This document shows positions 34,712-43,558 of a stretch of 64,000 nt of DNA, piece after piece; position 1 is the first letter of the stretch, and each line of letters begins with the position of its first letter. The DNA lies in assembly GCA_016870115.1 (NCBI GenBank), contig VGCH01000002.1:62001-126000 (forward strand), written 5' to 3'. Source of the stretch: Alphaproteobacteria bacterium (GTDB taxonomy: Bacteria > Pseudomonadota > Alphaproteobacteria > Reyranellales > Reyranellaceae). The translations under genes and the position numbers were made by a program. The notes below the pieces were generated by a model, which ran no database searches, was not told the origin of the DNA, and was given only the letters and a program-made list of their open reading frames with translations.

Positions 34712-35680
34712 TTACTTCGGCAGGGTCGCCGGGTTCAGCGCGACGCCCTTTTCGCGGAAGTAGCGCGCGGCGCCGGGGTGGAAGGTCAGGAAGCCGTTGC
34801 GGTTGGCGTTGGCCGCGATCGTTTCCTTGGCAGCCTCGTGGCCCTGGACCATGGCGGCGTTGTTTTCCATCACCGCCTTGGTGATGTCGTAGGCGGTCTT
34901 CTCGTCCATGTCCTTGTGGGCGATGGCGAAGTTGTAGAGGCCGATCGTCTTCTGGTCGCCGGCCTGCTGCTTGTAGGTGGCCTTCGGGATCATCGACTCG
35001 GAGAACTCCGGCATCTTCTTGCGGATCGCCGCCATCTCGGCGTCGGTCCAGGTGAAGAAGACGACTTCCTTCTCGTTGTCGAGCTGCGAGAAGATCGGGA
35101 TCGGCAGGCCGGCGCCGAAGCAGAAGGCATCGAGAATGCCGTCACCCAGCTGGCCGCCCATGTCGGCGCCCTGGCCGTTGCGGATCGTCGCCTTCATGTT
35201 CAGCGCTTCGAAGATCAGCGGCAGGTAGGTGCCGGGCGTGCCGGCGCGCGGGCCGACGCCGACGGTCTTGCCGTCGAGCTGCTTGAACGAGGTGATGCCC
35301 GACTTCTTCATCGCCATGCACTGCAGCGGCGTGTCGTACATCGGGAACAGCGCGCGGATGTTCTCGAACTTCTTGCCCTTGGTCCAATCGCCCTGGCCGG
35401 TCCAGGCCTGCAGCGCCACGCCCATGGTGGTCATGCCGAGCTCGATCTTCTTGTCGTCGACCAGGATCACGTTCTGGTTCGGACCCTGGGTCTGCTGGGT
35501 CGAGACCTGGATGCCGGTCTTGTCGGTCAGGATCTTGGCCATCACGCCGCCATAGACGAAATAGGTGCCGCCGACCGAAGCGGTGCCGAGCGTCATCGTC
35601 TTGGGTTGGGCGAAGGCGGGGGCGGCGCCGATCAGCGCCACCGCGGCGACGGCCAGCAGGCCGCGACGGATTGTTGTCAT
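34712..35680 (-). CDS. TAXI-family TRAP substrate-binding protein
   Basis: A 322-residue periplasmic binding protein with a signal peptide (RRGLLAVAAVALIGAAPAFA). The mature start TMTLGTASVGGTYFVYGG and the late FHPGAARYFREKG are hallmarks of the TAXI family (TRAP-associated extracytoplasmic immunogenic). Ligands in this family include glutamate and other small carboxylates. The ATG has GGAGGAAACGAAC in front. It is the first gene of the transporter transcript and has a terminator behind it. Confidence 0.93.
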   Translation of the reverse strand: MTTIRRGLLAVAAVALIGAAPAFAQPKTMTLGTASVGGTYFVYGGVMAKILTDKTGIQVSTQQTQGPNQNVILVDDKKIELGMTTMGVALQAWTGQGDWTKGKKFENIRALFPMYDTPLQCMAMKKSGITSFKQLDGKTVGVGPRAGTPGTYLPLIFEALNMKATIRNGQGADMGGQLGDGILDAFCFGAGLPIPIFSQLDNEKEVVFFTWTDAEMAAIRKKMPEFSESMIPKATYKQQAGDQKTIGLYNFAIAHKDMDEKTAYDITKAVMENNAAMVQGHEAAKETIAANANRNGFLTFHPGAARYFREKGVALNPATLPK

Positions 35681-35728
35681 GTTCGTTTCCTCCGGAGCCT
35701 GGATCGGCCCGATGCCGCCAGCCGCGCT

Positions 35729-35757
35729 CACATAGGGCGCAGGTCCCGGTTTCGCAA
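35729..35757 (-). promoter_or_regulatory. Predicted promoter of the TAXI-TRAP operon
   Basis: Minus-strand TTGCGA and TATGTG hexamers with a 17-bp spacer lie about 45 bp before the binding-protein ATG. This is the only candidate in the 117-bp gap to yejF. Confidence 0.4.
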
Positions 35758-35797
35758 GCCGGGCCGCGATGTCGGAATCACACAAATGAAAGGGGGA

Positions 35798-37438
35798 TCA
35801 GGTCGCCACCGCGCCGGTATCCGCGCCGATCGCCTCGAGGTTGAAGGCCGCCGCGATCAGCGCCCGCGTATAGTCGGTCTGGGGCGCCTCGAAGATCTGC
35901 CGGGCCGGGCCCTGCTCGACCACCTTGCCGTGGCGCAACACAACCACCTCGTCGGCGAGCGCCCGCACGACCTTCAGATCGTGGCTGATGAAGAGATAGG
36001 CGAGCTGGTGGCGATCCTGCAGGTCGCGCAGCAGGTCCACGATCTGGGCCTGCACGCTCATGTCGAGCGCCGAGGTCGGCTCGTCCAGCACCATGAAGCG
36101 CGGCTTCAACACCAGCGCGCGGGCGATGGCGATACGCTGGCGCTGGCCGCCGGAGAACTCATGCGGATAGCGGTCTGCCATCGAGGGATCGAGTCCGACC
36201 TCGCGCAGCGCCTTGCCAATGGCGTCGGCGCGCTCCGACGGCGTGCCGATGCGGTGGACCTCCAGTCCCTCGCCGACGATCTGGCTCACCGACATGCGGG
36301 GGCTGAGCGAACTGTACGGGTCCTGGAAGACGATCTGCATCTCGCGGCGCAGCGGCCGCAGTTCGCGCGGCGCCAGCGCCTGCAGATCGCGACCGACGAA
36401 GCCGATGCGGCCCACGCTGCGCTCCAGCCGGAGCAGCGCCAGCCCCAGCGTGGTCTTGCCCGAACCCGACTCGCCCACCATGCCCACGGTGTGGCCGGCG
36501 CGCACCGCGACGCTCACGCCGTCGACCGCCTTCACATGCGCCACCGTCCGGCGCAGCACACCGCGCTTGATCGGAAAATGAACCTTGAGGTCGTCGGCCT
36601 GCATCACGACCGGCGCCTGCGGGTCGCGCGGTGCCGGCCGTCCCTTGGGCTCGGCCGACAGCAGGTGACGGGTATAGGCGTGCTGCGGCCGGTCGAAAAC
36701 CTGGGCGACCTCGCCCTGCTCGACGATGCGGCCCTCGGTCATCACGCAAACCCGGTCGGCCATCTTGCGCACGATGCCGAGGTCGTGGGTGATGAACAGG
36801 AGCGCCATGCCGTAGCGCGCCTGTAGCGTCTTCAGCAGTTTCAGGATCTGCGCCTGGATCGTGACATCGAGCGCGGTGGTGGGCTCGTCGGCGATCAGGA
36901 GATCGGGCTCGTTGGCGAGCGCCATCGCGATCATCACGCGCTGACGCTGGCCGCCGGAGAGCTGGTGCGGATAGGCGTCGAGCCGCGACGCCGCCTCGGC
37001 GATGCCGACCTGGGTCAGGAGCTCGATCGTGCGCCGCCGCGCGGCGTCGCGGGTGAGGCCCTTGTGCAGGAACAGCACCTCGGACACCTGCCGCTCGATC
37101 GTGTGCAGCGGATTGAGCGAGGTCATCGGCTCCTGGAAGATCATCGACACGCGATTGCCGCGCACCTTCAGGAGTTCGGCCGGCGGGGCGCCGACCATCT
37201 CGAGATCGCGGAACCGGATCGAGCCGCGCGGATGGCGCGCCATGGGATAGGGCAGGAGCTGCAGCACCGAGAGCGCGGTCACCGACTTGCCCGACCCCGA
37301 CTCGCCCACCAGCGCCACGGTCTCGCCGCGGCCGATATCGAAGCTGACGCCGCGCACCGCCTCGACGGCGCCCGTGCCCGATCCGAAGCTGACGGCGAGG
37401 TCGCGGACCCGCAGCAGGGGTGTCCCGTCGTCGGTCAT
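35798..37438 (-). CDS. yejF: Peptide ABC transporter ATPase with two nucleotide-binding domains
   Basis: A 546-residue double ATPase of the YejF type. Each half has a Walker A ([12 protein letters not shown] and [12 protein letters not shown]), the signature LSGGQRQR or FSGGQRQR, and a Walker B ending in DEPT. Each half is followed by an oligopeptide-transporter C-terminal extension. It powers the YejBE channel, which in enterobacteria and rhizobia takes up oligopeptides and microcin C-type antibiotics. It overlaps yejE by four bases (ATGA). Confidence 0.92.
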   Translation of the reverse strand: MTDDGTPLLRVRDLAVSFGSGTGAVEAVRGVSFDIGRGETVALVGESGSGKSVTALSVLQLLPYPMARHPRGSIRFRDLEMVGAPPAELLKVRGNRVSMIFQEPMTSLNPLHTIERQVSEVLFLHKGLTRDAARRRTIELLTQVGIAEAASRLDAYPHQLSGGQRQRVMIAMALANEPDLLIADEPTTALDVTIQAQILKLLKTLQARYGMALLFITHDLGIVRKMADRVCVMTEGRIVEQGEVAQVFDRPQHAYTRHLLSAEPKGRPAPRDPQAPVVMQADDLKVHFPIKRGVLRRTVAHVKAVDGVSVAVRAGHTVGMVGESGSGKTTLGLALLRLERSVGRIGFVGRDLQALAPRELRPLRREMQIVFQDPYSSLSPRMSVSQIVGEGLEVHRIGTPSERADAIGKALREVGLDPSMADRYPHEFSGGQRQRIAIARALVLKPRFMVLDEPTSALDMSVQAQIVDLLRDLQDRHQLAYLFISHDLKVVRALADEVVVLRHGKVVEQGPARQIFEAPQTDYTRALIAAAFNLEAIGADTGAVAT

Positions 37439-38454
37439 CGCGGCACCCGTCGCGGATCGAAGGCGTCGCGCACCGCCTCGCCGATGAACACCAGCAGCGA
37501 CAGCATGGTGGCGATCACGATGAAGCCAGTGAAGGCGAGCCATGGCGCGGTGAGGTTGTTCTTGCCCTGCAGCAGCAGCTCGCCCAGCGACGGCGAGCCC
37601 GGCGGCAGCCCGAAGCCCAGGAAGTCGAGCGAGGTCAGAACCGTGACGGACCCGGCCAGGATGAAGGGCAGGAAGGTGAGGCTCGCGGTCATGGCGTTGG
37701 GCAGGATGTGCCGCATCATGATGCGGGCGTCCAGCATACCGAGCGCCCGGGCGGCCCGCACATAGTCGAAATTGCGCCCCCGCAGGAACTCCGCCCGGAC
37801 CACACCGACCAGCGCCATCCAGCTGAACAGCAACATGATGCCGAGCAGCACCCAGAAGCCCGGCTGGATGAAGCTCGCGAGAATGATCAGCAGGTACAGG
37901 GTCGGCATGCTGGACCAGATCTCGAGGAAACGCTGGAACGAAAGATCGACCCAGCCGCCGAAATAGCCCTGCACCGCGCCCGCGACGACGCCGATCACGC
38001 TGCTGAGCACCGTCAGCACCAGCCCGAACAGCACCGACACCCGGAAGCCGTAGATCAACCGGGCGAGCACGTCGCGCGCCTGATCGTCGGTGCCGAGCAG
38101 GTTGCGCGCCGACGGCGGCGCCAGCGCGTTGCGACCCTCGCCTTTCACGATGGTGTCGAAGCTGAAGGGAATCGGCGGCCAGACCGCGAAGCCCTTTTCG
38201 GAGATCAGCGCCGCCACTTCGGGATCGCGGTACTCGGCTTCAGTCGGCAGGTCGCCGCCGAATGTCGTCTCGGGATAGGACTTCAGGACCGGAAAGAACA
38301 GGGCGCCGTCGTAGTGCACCAGGATCGGCTTGTCGTTGGCCAGGAGCTCGGCGAACAGCGTGACGAGGAACAGGGCCGCGAACACCCAGAGCGAAACCAT
38401 GCCGCGCCGGTTGGCGCGAAACGCCGCGATTCGCCGCCGGGTCAGTGGACTCAT
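37435..38454 (-). CDS. yejE: Peptide ABC transporter permease
   Basis: A 339-residue inner-membrane permease. It has an N-terminal helix after a basic stretch ([13 protein letters not shown]), a large periplasmic loop of ~80 residues, and then five helices with the EAA-type loop ([15 protein letters not shown]). The [17 protein letters not shown] block is characteristic of DppC/YejE. The true start overlaps the yejB stop by four bases; the much longer frame upstream is only yejB read in another frame. Confidence 0.92.
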   Translation of the reverse strand: MSPLTRRRIAAFRANRRGMVSLWVFAALFLVTLFAELLANDKPILVHYDGALFFPVLKSYPETTFGGDLPTEAEYRDPEVAALISEKGFAVWPPIPFSFDTIVKGEGRNALAPPSARNLLGTDDQARDVLARLIYGFRVSVLFGLVLTVLSSVIGVVAGAVQGYFGGWVDLSFQRFLEIWSSMPTLYLLIILASFIQPGFWVLLGIMLLFSWMALVGVVRAEFLRGRNFDYVRAARALGMLDARIMMRHILPNAMTASLTFLPFILAGSVTVLTSLDFLGFGLPPGSPSLGELLLQGKNNLTAPWLAFTGFIVIATMLSLLVFIGEAVRDAFDPRRVPR

Positions 38455-39563
38455 GCGGCGCGGGCCTCGAAGTCGATGCGCGGATCGATCACCGTGTACA
38501 TGATGTCGCCCACGATCCCCATCACGAGACCGATCAGGCCGAAGAAATACAGCGTGCCGAACATCACCGGATAGTCGCGCCCCAGCGCCGCCTCGAAGCC
38601 GAGCAGCCCGAGCCCATCCAGCGAGAAGATCACCTCGATCAGCAGCGAGCCGCCGAACAGCACGCCGATGAAGGCCGCGGGAAAGCCCGCGATCACGATC
38701 AGCATGGCGTTGCGGAAGACGTGGCCATAGAGCACGCGCCGCTCGACCAGACCCTTGGCGCGGGCGGTCATCACGTACTGCTTGGAAATCTCCTCGAGGA
38801 ACGAGTTCTTGGTGAGGAAGGTGAGCGTCGTGAAGCCGCCGATCACCATGGCGGTGATGGGCAGCGCGATGTGCCAGAGATAGTCTGCGATCTGACCGAA
38901 CAGGCTGAGCTCGGCATGGTTGTCCGACACCAGTCCGCGCAACGGGAACCACTTGAAGTAGCTGCCGCCGGCGAACAGTACGACGAGCAGGAGCGCGAAC
39001 AGGAAGCCGGGAATGGCGTTCAGCACCACCAGCGCCGTCGAGCTCGACACGTCGAATTGCGTGCCGTCCCGCACCGCCTTGCCGATGCCGAGCGGAATCG
39101 AGATGAGATAGACCAGAAGCGTGGTCCACAAGCCGAGCGTGATCGAGACCGGCATCTTGTCGAGCACCAGATCGACCACGCGCCGATTGCGGAAGAAGCT
39201 CTCGCCGAAATCGAAGGTGAGGTAACTCACCATCATCAGGCCGAAGCGTTCGTGCACCGGCTTGTCGAAGCCGTACATCTTCTCGATGCGCTGGATCAGC
39301 TCCGGCGGCAGTCCGCGCGCGCCGCGATAGCCCCCGGCGCCGCCGCCCGAACCCGCTTCGGTATTGGGACGCTGTAGCGTCTCACCGCCCGAGGCGCTGC
39401 CGGTGAAGCGCTCGGTGGCATCCACGGCTGTGCCCTGGATCTGCGCCAGAACCTGTTCGACCGGCCCGCCGGGGGCCGCCTGGATGACGAAGAAATTGAT
39501 CACCATGATGCCGAACAGGGTCGGCACCATCAGCAACAGGCGACGCAGGATATAGGCGGCCAT
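38451..39563 (-). CDS. yejB: Peptide ABC transporter permease
   Basis: A 370-residue permease with six membrane helices. It carries the glycine-rich periplasmic insertion at about residues 55-90 ([14 protein letters not shown]) that separates YejB from ordinary DppB. The EAA loop [19 protein letters not shown] is present. Its ATG directly follows the yejA stop (TGAATG). Confidence 0.92.
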   Translation of the reverse strand: MAAYILRRLLLMVPTLFGIMVINFFVIQAAPGGPVEQVLAQIQGTAVDATERFTGSASGGETLQRPNTEAGSGGGAGGYRGARGLPPELIQRIEKMYGFDKPVHERFGLMMVSYLTFDFGESFFRNRRVVDLVLDKMPVSITLGLWTTLLVYLISIPLGIGKAVRDGTQFDVSSSTALVVLNAIPGFLFALLLVVLFAGGSYFKWFPLRGLVSDNHAELSLFGQIADYLWHIALPITAMVIGGFTTLTFLTKNSFLEEISKQYVMTARAKGLVERRVLYGHVFRNAMLIVIAGFPAAFIGVLFGGSLLIEVIFSLDGLGLLGFEAALGRDYPVMFGTLYFFGLIGLVMGIVGDIMYTVIDPRIDFEARAA

Positions 39564-41408
39564 TCAGCCGCGCTTCAGCGAGCGGTCGAGCGCCTCGTCG
39601 AGCCACCAGGTGTCGAAGGCGACCGGCGAGTAGCGCGCCGTCTTCGCCGGCCGGCCAAAGCGGTTCCAGTAGGCCACGAAGGCGCGGGAGTTGTGCCAGT
39701 TAGGCACGACGAAATGGTGCCACAGCAACACCCGGTCGAGCGCGCGGGTGCGGACGATCAGGCTTTCGCGATCCGGCGCGGAGATCAACAGATCGACCAG
39801 CCGGTCGATCGCCTCGTCGGCGATGCCGACAGTGTTGCGGCTGCCCCGGGTCGTGGCGGCCTTCGAGCCCCAGAAGTCGCGTTGCTCGTTGCCGGGCGAC
39901 AGCGACTGGCCGAAGCCGGTGATCATCATGTCGAAATCGAAATCGTCGGCGCGACGCGCGAACTGCGCGGTGTCGATGGTGCGGACCGTCATCTCGACAC
40001 CGATGCGTTCGAGGTTCTGCTTGAAGGGCAGGACCACGCGCTCGAAGCTCGAATCGTTCAGCAGCATCTCGAAGCCGAGTCGGCGGCCCGTCTTTGTATC
40101 GACGGCGCGACCCTCGCGCACCTCGTAGCCTGCCTCCCGCAGGAGCGCGAGCGCACGTCGCGCCTGCTCGCGGACATTGCCGCTGCCATCGGTGACCGGC
40201 GGTCGGAACTCGCGCGTGAAGACCTCGTCGGGGACCTTCCCGCGGAACGGCTCCAGGACCTTCAGCTCTTCGGCCGACGGCAAACCCGACGAGGCGAGCT
40301 CAGAGTTGCCGAAATAAGAGACGTTGCGGGTGTAGAGTCCGTGGAAGAGGTTGCGATTGCTCCACTCGAAATCGAACATCGCCGCGATCGCCTCGCGCAC
40401 GCGGCGATCCTTGAACATGTCGCGCCGCGTATTGAAGGCGAAGCACTGCATGCCGGTCGGCAACTCGTGCGCGATCTCGGCGCGCTTCAACCGGCCTTCG
40501 CGCACCGACGGGATGTCGTAGGCGGTCGCCCAGTTGCGCGCCACGTTCTCGGTCCGATAGTCGAGCTCGCCGGCCTTGAAGGCCTCGAAGATGACGGTGC
40601 TGTCGCGGTAGTAGTCGTAGCGGATCGTTTCGAAGTTGTTGCGGCCCTTGTTGAACCACAGATCGCGCGCCCACCAGTCGGCGACGCGGCGATAGACGAT
40701 CGAGCGGCCGGGATCGACCTGGTCGACGCGGTAGGGGCCGCTGGCGAGCGCGGCCTCGAGCGACACCTTCTCGAAATCGCGGCTCGCCCACCATTTCGAT
40801 GGCAGGATCGGCAGCTCGCCCGCGATCAGCGGCAGCTCGCGGTTCACCGTGTTGCGGAACACGAAGCGCACCTTGCGCGGGCCAGCCGCTTCGGCCTTCT
40901 CGATGTCCTGGTAGTAGAAGGCGAAGTTGGGCGAGCCTTTGGTCTTCAGGATATCGAGGCTGAAGATCACGTCCTCGACGGTGATCGGCGAACCGTCGTG
41001 CCAGCGCGCCTCGGGTCGAAGGGTGAAGGCGACCCAGGAGCGGTCCTCGGGCCATTCGATGGTCTCGGCGATCAGCCCGTACTCGGTCGAGGCCTCGTCG
41101 CGCGAGGTCCAGCAGAGCGGCTCCCAGAGCTGGCCGATGCCGGCGGCCGGGACGCTGCGCAGGATGAAAGGGTGCAGCGAATCGAAGCTGCCGCGCGCGC
41201 CCAGCTTCACGGCGCCCCCCTTGGGCGCATCGGGGTTCACATAGTCGGGAACGCGCGTGTCGGCGGCGTATTTCGGCGTGCCGTGCATGGCAAAGCCGTG
41301 GCTGACATGAATCTTCTGGCTGCCCTGCGCCCGGACGATGGCCGGTGCCGCCGTCAGCGCGACCGTTCCCGCCAGAACCGCGCGTCGCCGCAATCCGCTT
41401 CCCACCAT
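39564..41408 (-). CDS. yejA: Peptide ABC transporter substrate-binding protein
   Basis: A 614-residue periplasmic oligopeptide-binding protein of family 5. The signal sequence contains twin arginines (GLRRRAVLAGTVALT), so Tat export is possible. The DYVNPDAPKGGAVKLGARG segment and the WEPLCWTSRDEA region match YejA. First gene of yejA-yejB-yejE-yejF, all joined by overlaps of 0-4 bases, so subunits are made in step. Expected role: import of peptides and peptide-like antibiotics. Confidence 0.92.
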   Translation of the reverse strand: MVGSGLRRRAVLAGTVALTAAPAIVRAQGSQKIHVSHGFAMHGTPKYAADTRVPDYVNPDAPKGGAVKLGARGSFDSLHPFILRSVPAAGIGQLWEPLCWTSRDEASTEYGLIAETIEWPEDRSWVAFTLRPEARWHDGSPITVEDVIFSLDILKTKGSPNFAFYYQDIEKAEAAGPRKVRFVFRNTVNRELPLIAGELPILPSKWWASRDFEKVSLEAALASGPYRVDQVDPGRSIVYRRVADWWARDLWFNKGRNNFETIRYDYYRDSTVIFEAFKAGELDYRTENVARNWATAYDIPSVREGRLKRAEIAHELPTGMQCFAFNTRRDMFKDRRVREAIAAMFDFEWSNRNLFHGLYTRNVSYFGNSELASSGLPSAEELKVLEPFRGKVPDEVFTREFRPPVTDGSGNVREQARRALALLREAGYEVREGRAVDTKTGRRLGFEMLLNDSSFERVVLPFKQNLERIGVEMTVRTIDTAQFARRADDFDFDMMITGFGQSLSPGNEQRDFWGSKAATTRGSRNTVGIADEAIDRLVDLLISAPDRESLIVRTRALDRVLLWHHFVVPNWHNSRAFVAYWNRFGRPAKTARYSPVAFDTWWLDEALDRSLKRG

Positions 41409-41482
41409 ACCGTCCGTCTCCGTGCCTCGGTCCCGCCTCTATATAGCGGGCCCGAAAGAGGCGCCACGGTGGCGGTCGTCGG

Positions 41483-42457
41483 TCAACCGTCGGCCTTGAT
41501 GCCGGCGTCCTTGATCAGCTTGCCGAAGCGGTCGTGTTCGCTGCGGAACAGGGCCGTCAGCTCGGCCGGGCTTCGCGCGGGCGGGATCTCGCAACCGGCC
41601 TTGGCCAGACGATCCTGTGTGTCCGCCGACTGCAGCGCCTTGGTCGCGGCGGCGTGAAGGCGGTTCACAATGTCGGGAGGTGTGCCGGCGCGGACTGAGA
41701 TCACGTACCAGCTCAGCACCTGGGCGTCGGCGAAGCCCGCTTCGGCGAAAGTCGGCACATCCGGCATGGTCGACAGGCGCCGCGAGGCCAGCACCGCGAG
41801 CGGACGCAGCTTGCCGGTCTGCACATGCTGGTGCGCGAGCGGCCCCGGCAGCAGACCGACATTGACGCGACCTTCGAGGAGGTCGGGCATTCCCGGCGGA
41901 ATGCCGCGATAGGGCACCGAGGTCATGCCAAACTTCGAATGGTTCTTCAGCAGCTCGGCCGACAGGTGGATCGACGAGCCGTTGCCCGGATTGAGATAGG
42001 TGAGCTTGTCCGGGTTGGCGCGGCCATAGGCCACCAGCTCAGTCAGTGTCTTGACGGGCAATGCCGGATTGACGGCCGCGACCGAGGTCGCGATGGCGAC
42101 CAGCGCGACCGGCTGGAAATCGGTCAGGGCGTTGTAGGACACGGTCTGCAGCTGCGGCGCCACCACGTGGGCGACCGTCGACATGACCCAGGTGTAGCCG
42201 TCGGCCGGCGCCTGGGCGACCATCGCTGTCGCCAGCGTCGAGTTGGCGCCCGGCCGGGGATCGACCACGACGGTCTGGCCGAGCTCGGCCTGCATCGGTT
42301 CGGCCAGCGAGCGGGTCACGATGTCGACGATGCCGCCGGCGGGGTAGGGCACGATGAAGCGCGGCGGCTTGGACGGGAAGGCCTGGCCGAAGGCGGCCGG
42401 CGCGGCGCTCGCGGCCAGGGCGGCCCCCAACGCGGCGCGACGTGTGAGACGGGTCAT
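41483..42457 (-). CDS. Bug-family (TctC) tripartite tricarboxylate binding protein
   Basis: A 324-residue periplasmic binding protein with a signal peptide (twin-arginine-like RLTRRAALGAALAAS). Bug hallmarks are visible: FIVPYPAGGIVDIVTR, VVVDPRPGANSTLA, YLNPGNGSSIHLSAELL and WYVISVRAGTPP. No tctA/tctB permease genes are nearby, so it is one of the orphan Bug receptors that are numerous in such genomes. Ligands are usually small carboxylates. Confidence 0.92.
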   Translation of the reverse strand: MTRLTRRAALGAALAASAAPAAFGQAFPSKPPRFIVPYPAGGIVDIVTRSLAEPMQAELGQTVVVDPRPGANSTLATAMVAQAPADGYTWVMSTVAHVVAPQLQTVSYNALTDFQPVALVAIATSVAAVNPALPVKTLTELVAYGRANPDKLTYLNPGNGSSIHLSAELLKNHSKFGMTSVPYRGIPPGMPDLLEGRVNVGLLPGPLAHQHVQTGKLRPLAVLASRRLSTMPDVPTFAEAGFADAQVLSWYVISVRAGTPPDIVNRLHAAATKALQSADTQDRLAKAGCEIPPARSPAELTALFRSEHDRFGKLIKDAGIKADG

Positions 42458-42494
42458 GGGTTCCTCCGCTTTGTTGTTGGCGAATGCTAGAGCG

Positions 42495-42540
42495 GAATGG
42501 GATCAGATGGAACCGCATTCGGTCCCACCTGATCCCATTC
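42495..42540. repeat. Long imperfect palindrome upstream of the selenoprotein operon
   Basis: GAATGGGATCAG and CTGATCCCATTC are perfect inverted 12-mers at the ends of a 46-bp element whose inner arms (TGGAACCG/CGGTCCCA) pair partly. It lies between the divergent Bug and selenoprotein genes. Similar GGAATGGGATCA-type dyads occur widely in alphaproteobacterial intergenic DNA, so a REP element is more likely than an operator. Confidence 0.75.
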
Positions 42541-42592
42541 GCGCGCGCGATCGGTGTGTGTTGCAGGAGGCACGGGCGCGGCGCTGCGGGTG

Positions 42593-42609
42593 CGGTTCCC
42601 TCGGAACCG
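42593..42609. promoter_or_regulatory. Small perfect hairpin in the leader of the selenoprotein gene
   Basis: CGGTTCC-CTC-GGAACCG forms a 7-bp stem with a three-base loop 21 bp before the ATG. It could be a regulator site or a leader hairpin; there is no T tract. Confidence 0.35.
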
Positions 42610-42630
42610 AAAACACATTAGGCTCGGTCC

Positions 42631-43554
42631 ATGTCCGACACTGATTTTGCGCCCGACCACGATGTGCCGATCGAGTACATGCGGCGCACGCGCGAGTACT
42701 ACCAGACGCTGGGCTTCGGCGCGCCCTATCGCTGGGCGCATCATGCCGATGTGCCCTTCGCGCGACCGGCGAAGAAGCTGGCCGCGAGCACGGTCGCGCT
42801 GATTTCGACGGCGGCGCCCTACCAGCCCGACAAGGGCGATCAGGGGCCGGGCGCTATCTACAATGCCGCCGCCAAGTTCTACACGGTCTACTCCGGCGAG
42901 ACGGCGCGCGATCACGACACGCGCATCTCCCACATCGCCTACGACCGCAAGCACACCGAGGCGCGCGATCCCAACACCTGGTTCCCGCTGCCGCTGATGC
43001 GCACGCTGGCGGGCGAGGGCCGCTTCAAGCTGGCGCCGCGCTTTCACGGCGCGCCGACCAACCGCAGCCATCGCGTGACCAGCGACGTCGATGCACCGGA
43101 GATCTACGAGCGTTGCCGGCAGGACCGCGTCGATGCGGCCCTGCTGGTGCCTACCTGACCCGTCTGCCACCAGACCGTGAGTCTGGTCGCCCGATATCTG
43201 GAGGAGCGCGGCATCCCGACCGTGGTGATGGGGGCCGCCAAGGACATCGTCGAGCATGCGGGCGCGCCGCGCTTCCTGTTCTCGGACCTGCCGCTCGGCA
43301 ACAGCTGCGGCAAGCCGTTCGACCCGGCCTCCCAGCGTCTGACGCTGGAGCTGGCGTTGGGTCTCTTCGACAGCGCCATCGGCCCGCGCACGACGCTGCA
43401 ATCGCCGGTGCGCTGGAACGCCGACGCCGAGTGGAAGCTCGACTACAACAACGTGGCACGCATGGATCCGGCCGAGATCGCCCGTCGTCGCGCCGCCTTC
43501 CAGGAGGACAAGCGTCTGGCCCTCCAGCAGCGCCAGGCGGCCGGCGTCGCCTGA
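42631..43554 (+). CDS. Candidate selenoprotein of the GrdB/PrdB reductase family (in-frame TGA = Sec176)
   Basis: Read through the TGA at 43156, the frame gives 308 residues of the glycine/sarcosine/betaine reductase component B and D-proline reductase B family. The N-terminal half has VALISTAAPY, RISHIAYDR and PNTWFPLPLMRTLAGEG. After the TGA the same frame continues with full homology: PVCHQTVSLVARYLEERGIP, then FLFSDLPLGNSCGKPFD. The TGA sits in a U-x-x-C redox motif (U176, C179), where Sec or Cys is expected in this family. A hairpin of bacterial SECIS type follows at once. Acyl-phosphate-forming partners (GrdA/GrdC) are not nearby. It is followed after four bases by a CaiB gene. Confidence 0.8.
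43156..43187 (+). promoter_or_regulatory. Sec codon and SECIS-like hairpin
   Basis: The TGA (43156-43158) is followed ten bases later by ACCAGAC-CGTGA-GTCTGGT, a perfect 7-bp stem with a five-base loop (43169-43187). The loop begins 17 bases after the TGA and has G at its second position, both within the known limits for bacterial SelB-binding SECIS elements. The stem is also coding sequence (part of HQTVSLV). Confidence 0.75.
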
Positions 43555-43558
43555 TCCC

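Noticed and set aside
37435-39129. A 564-residue protein starting far upstream of yejE
   Set aside because: The extra N-terminal part is yejB read in another frame; the ATGA overlap at 38451 is the natural start.
42631-43158. A 175-codon gene ending at the TGA, followed by a separate 125-codon gene starting GTG 43177
   Set aside because: Both parts lie in the same frame and together make one family-length protein; the TGA is in a redox motif and has a SECIS-like hairpin, so read-through is the better model.
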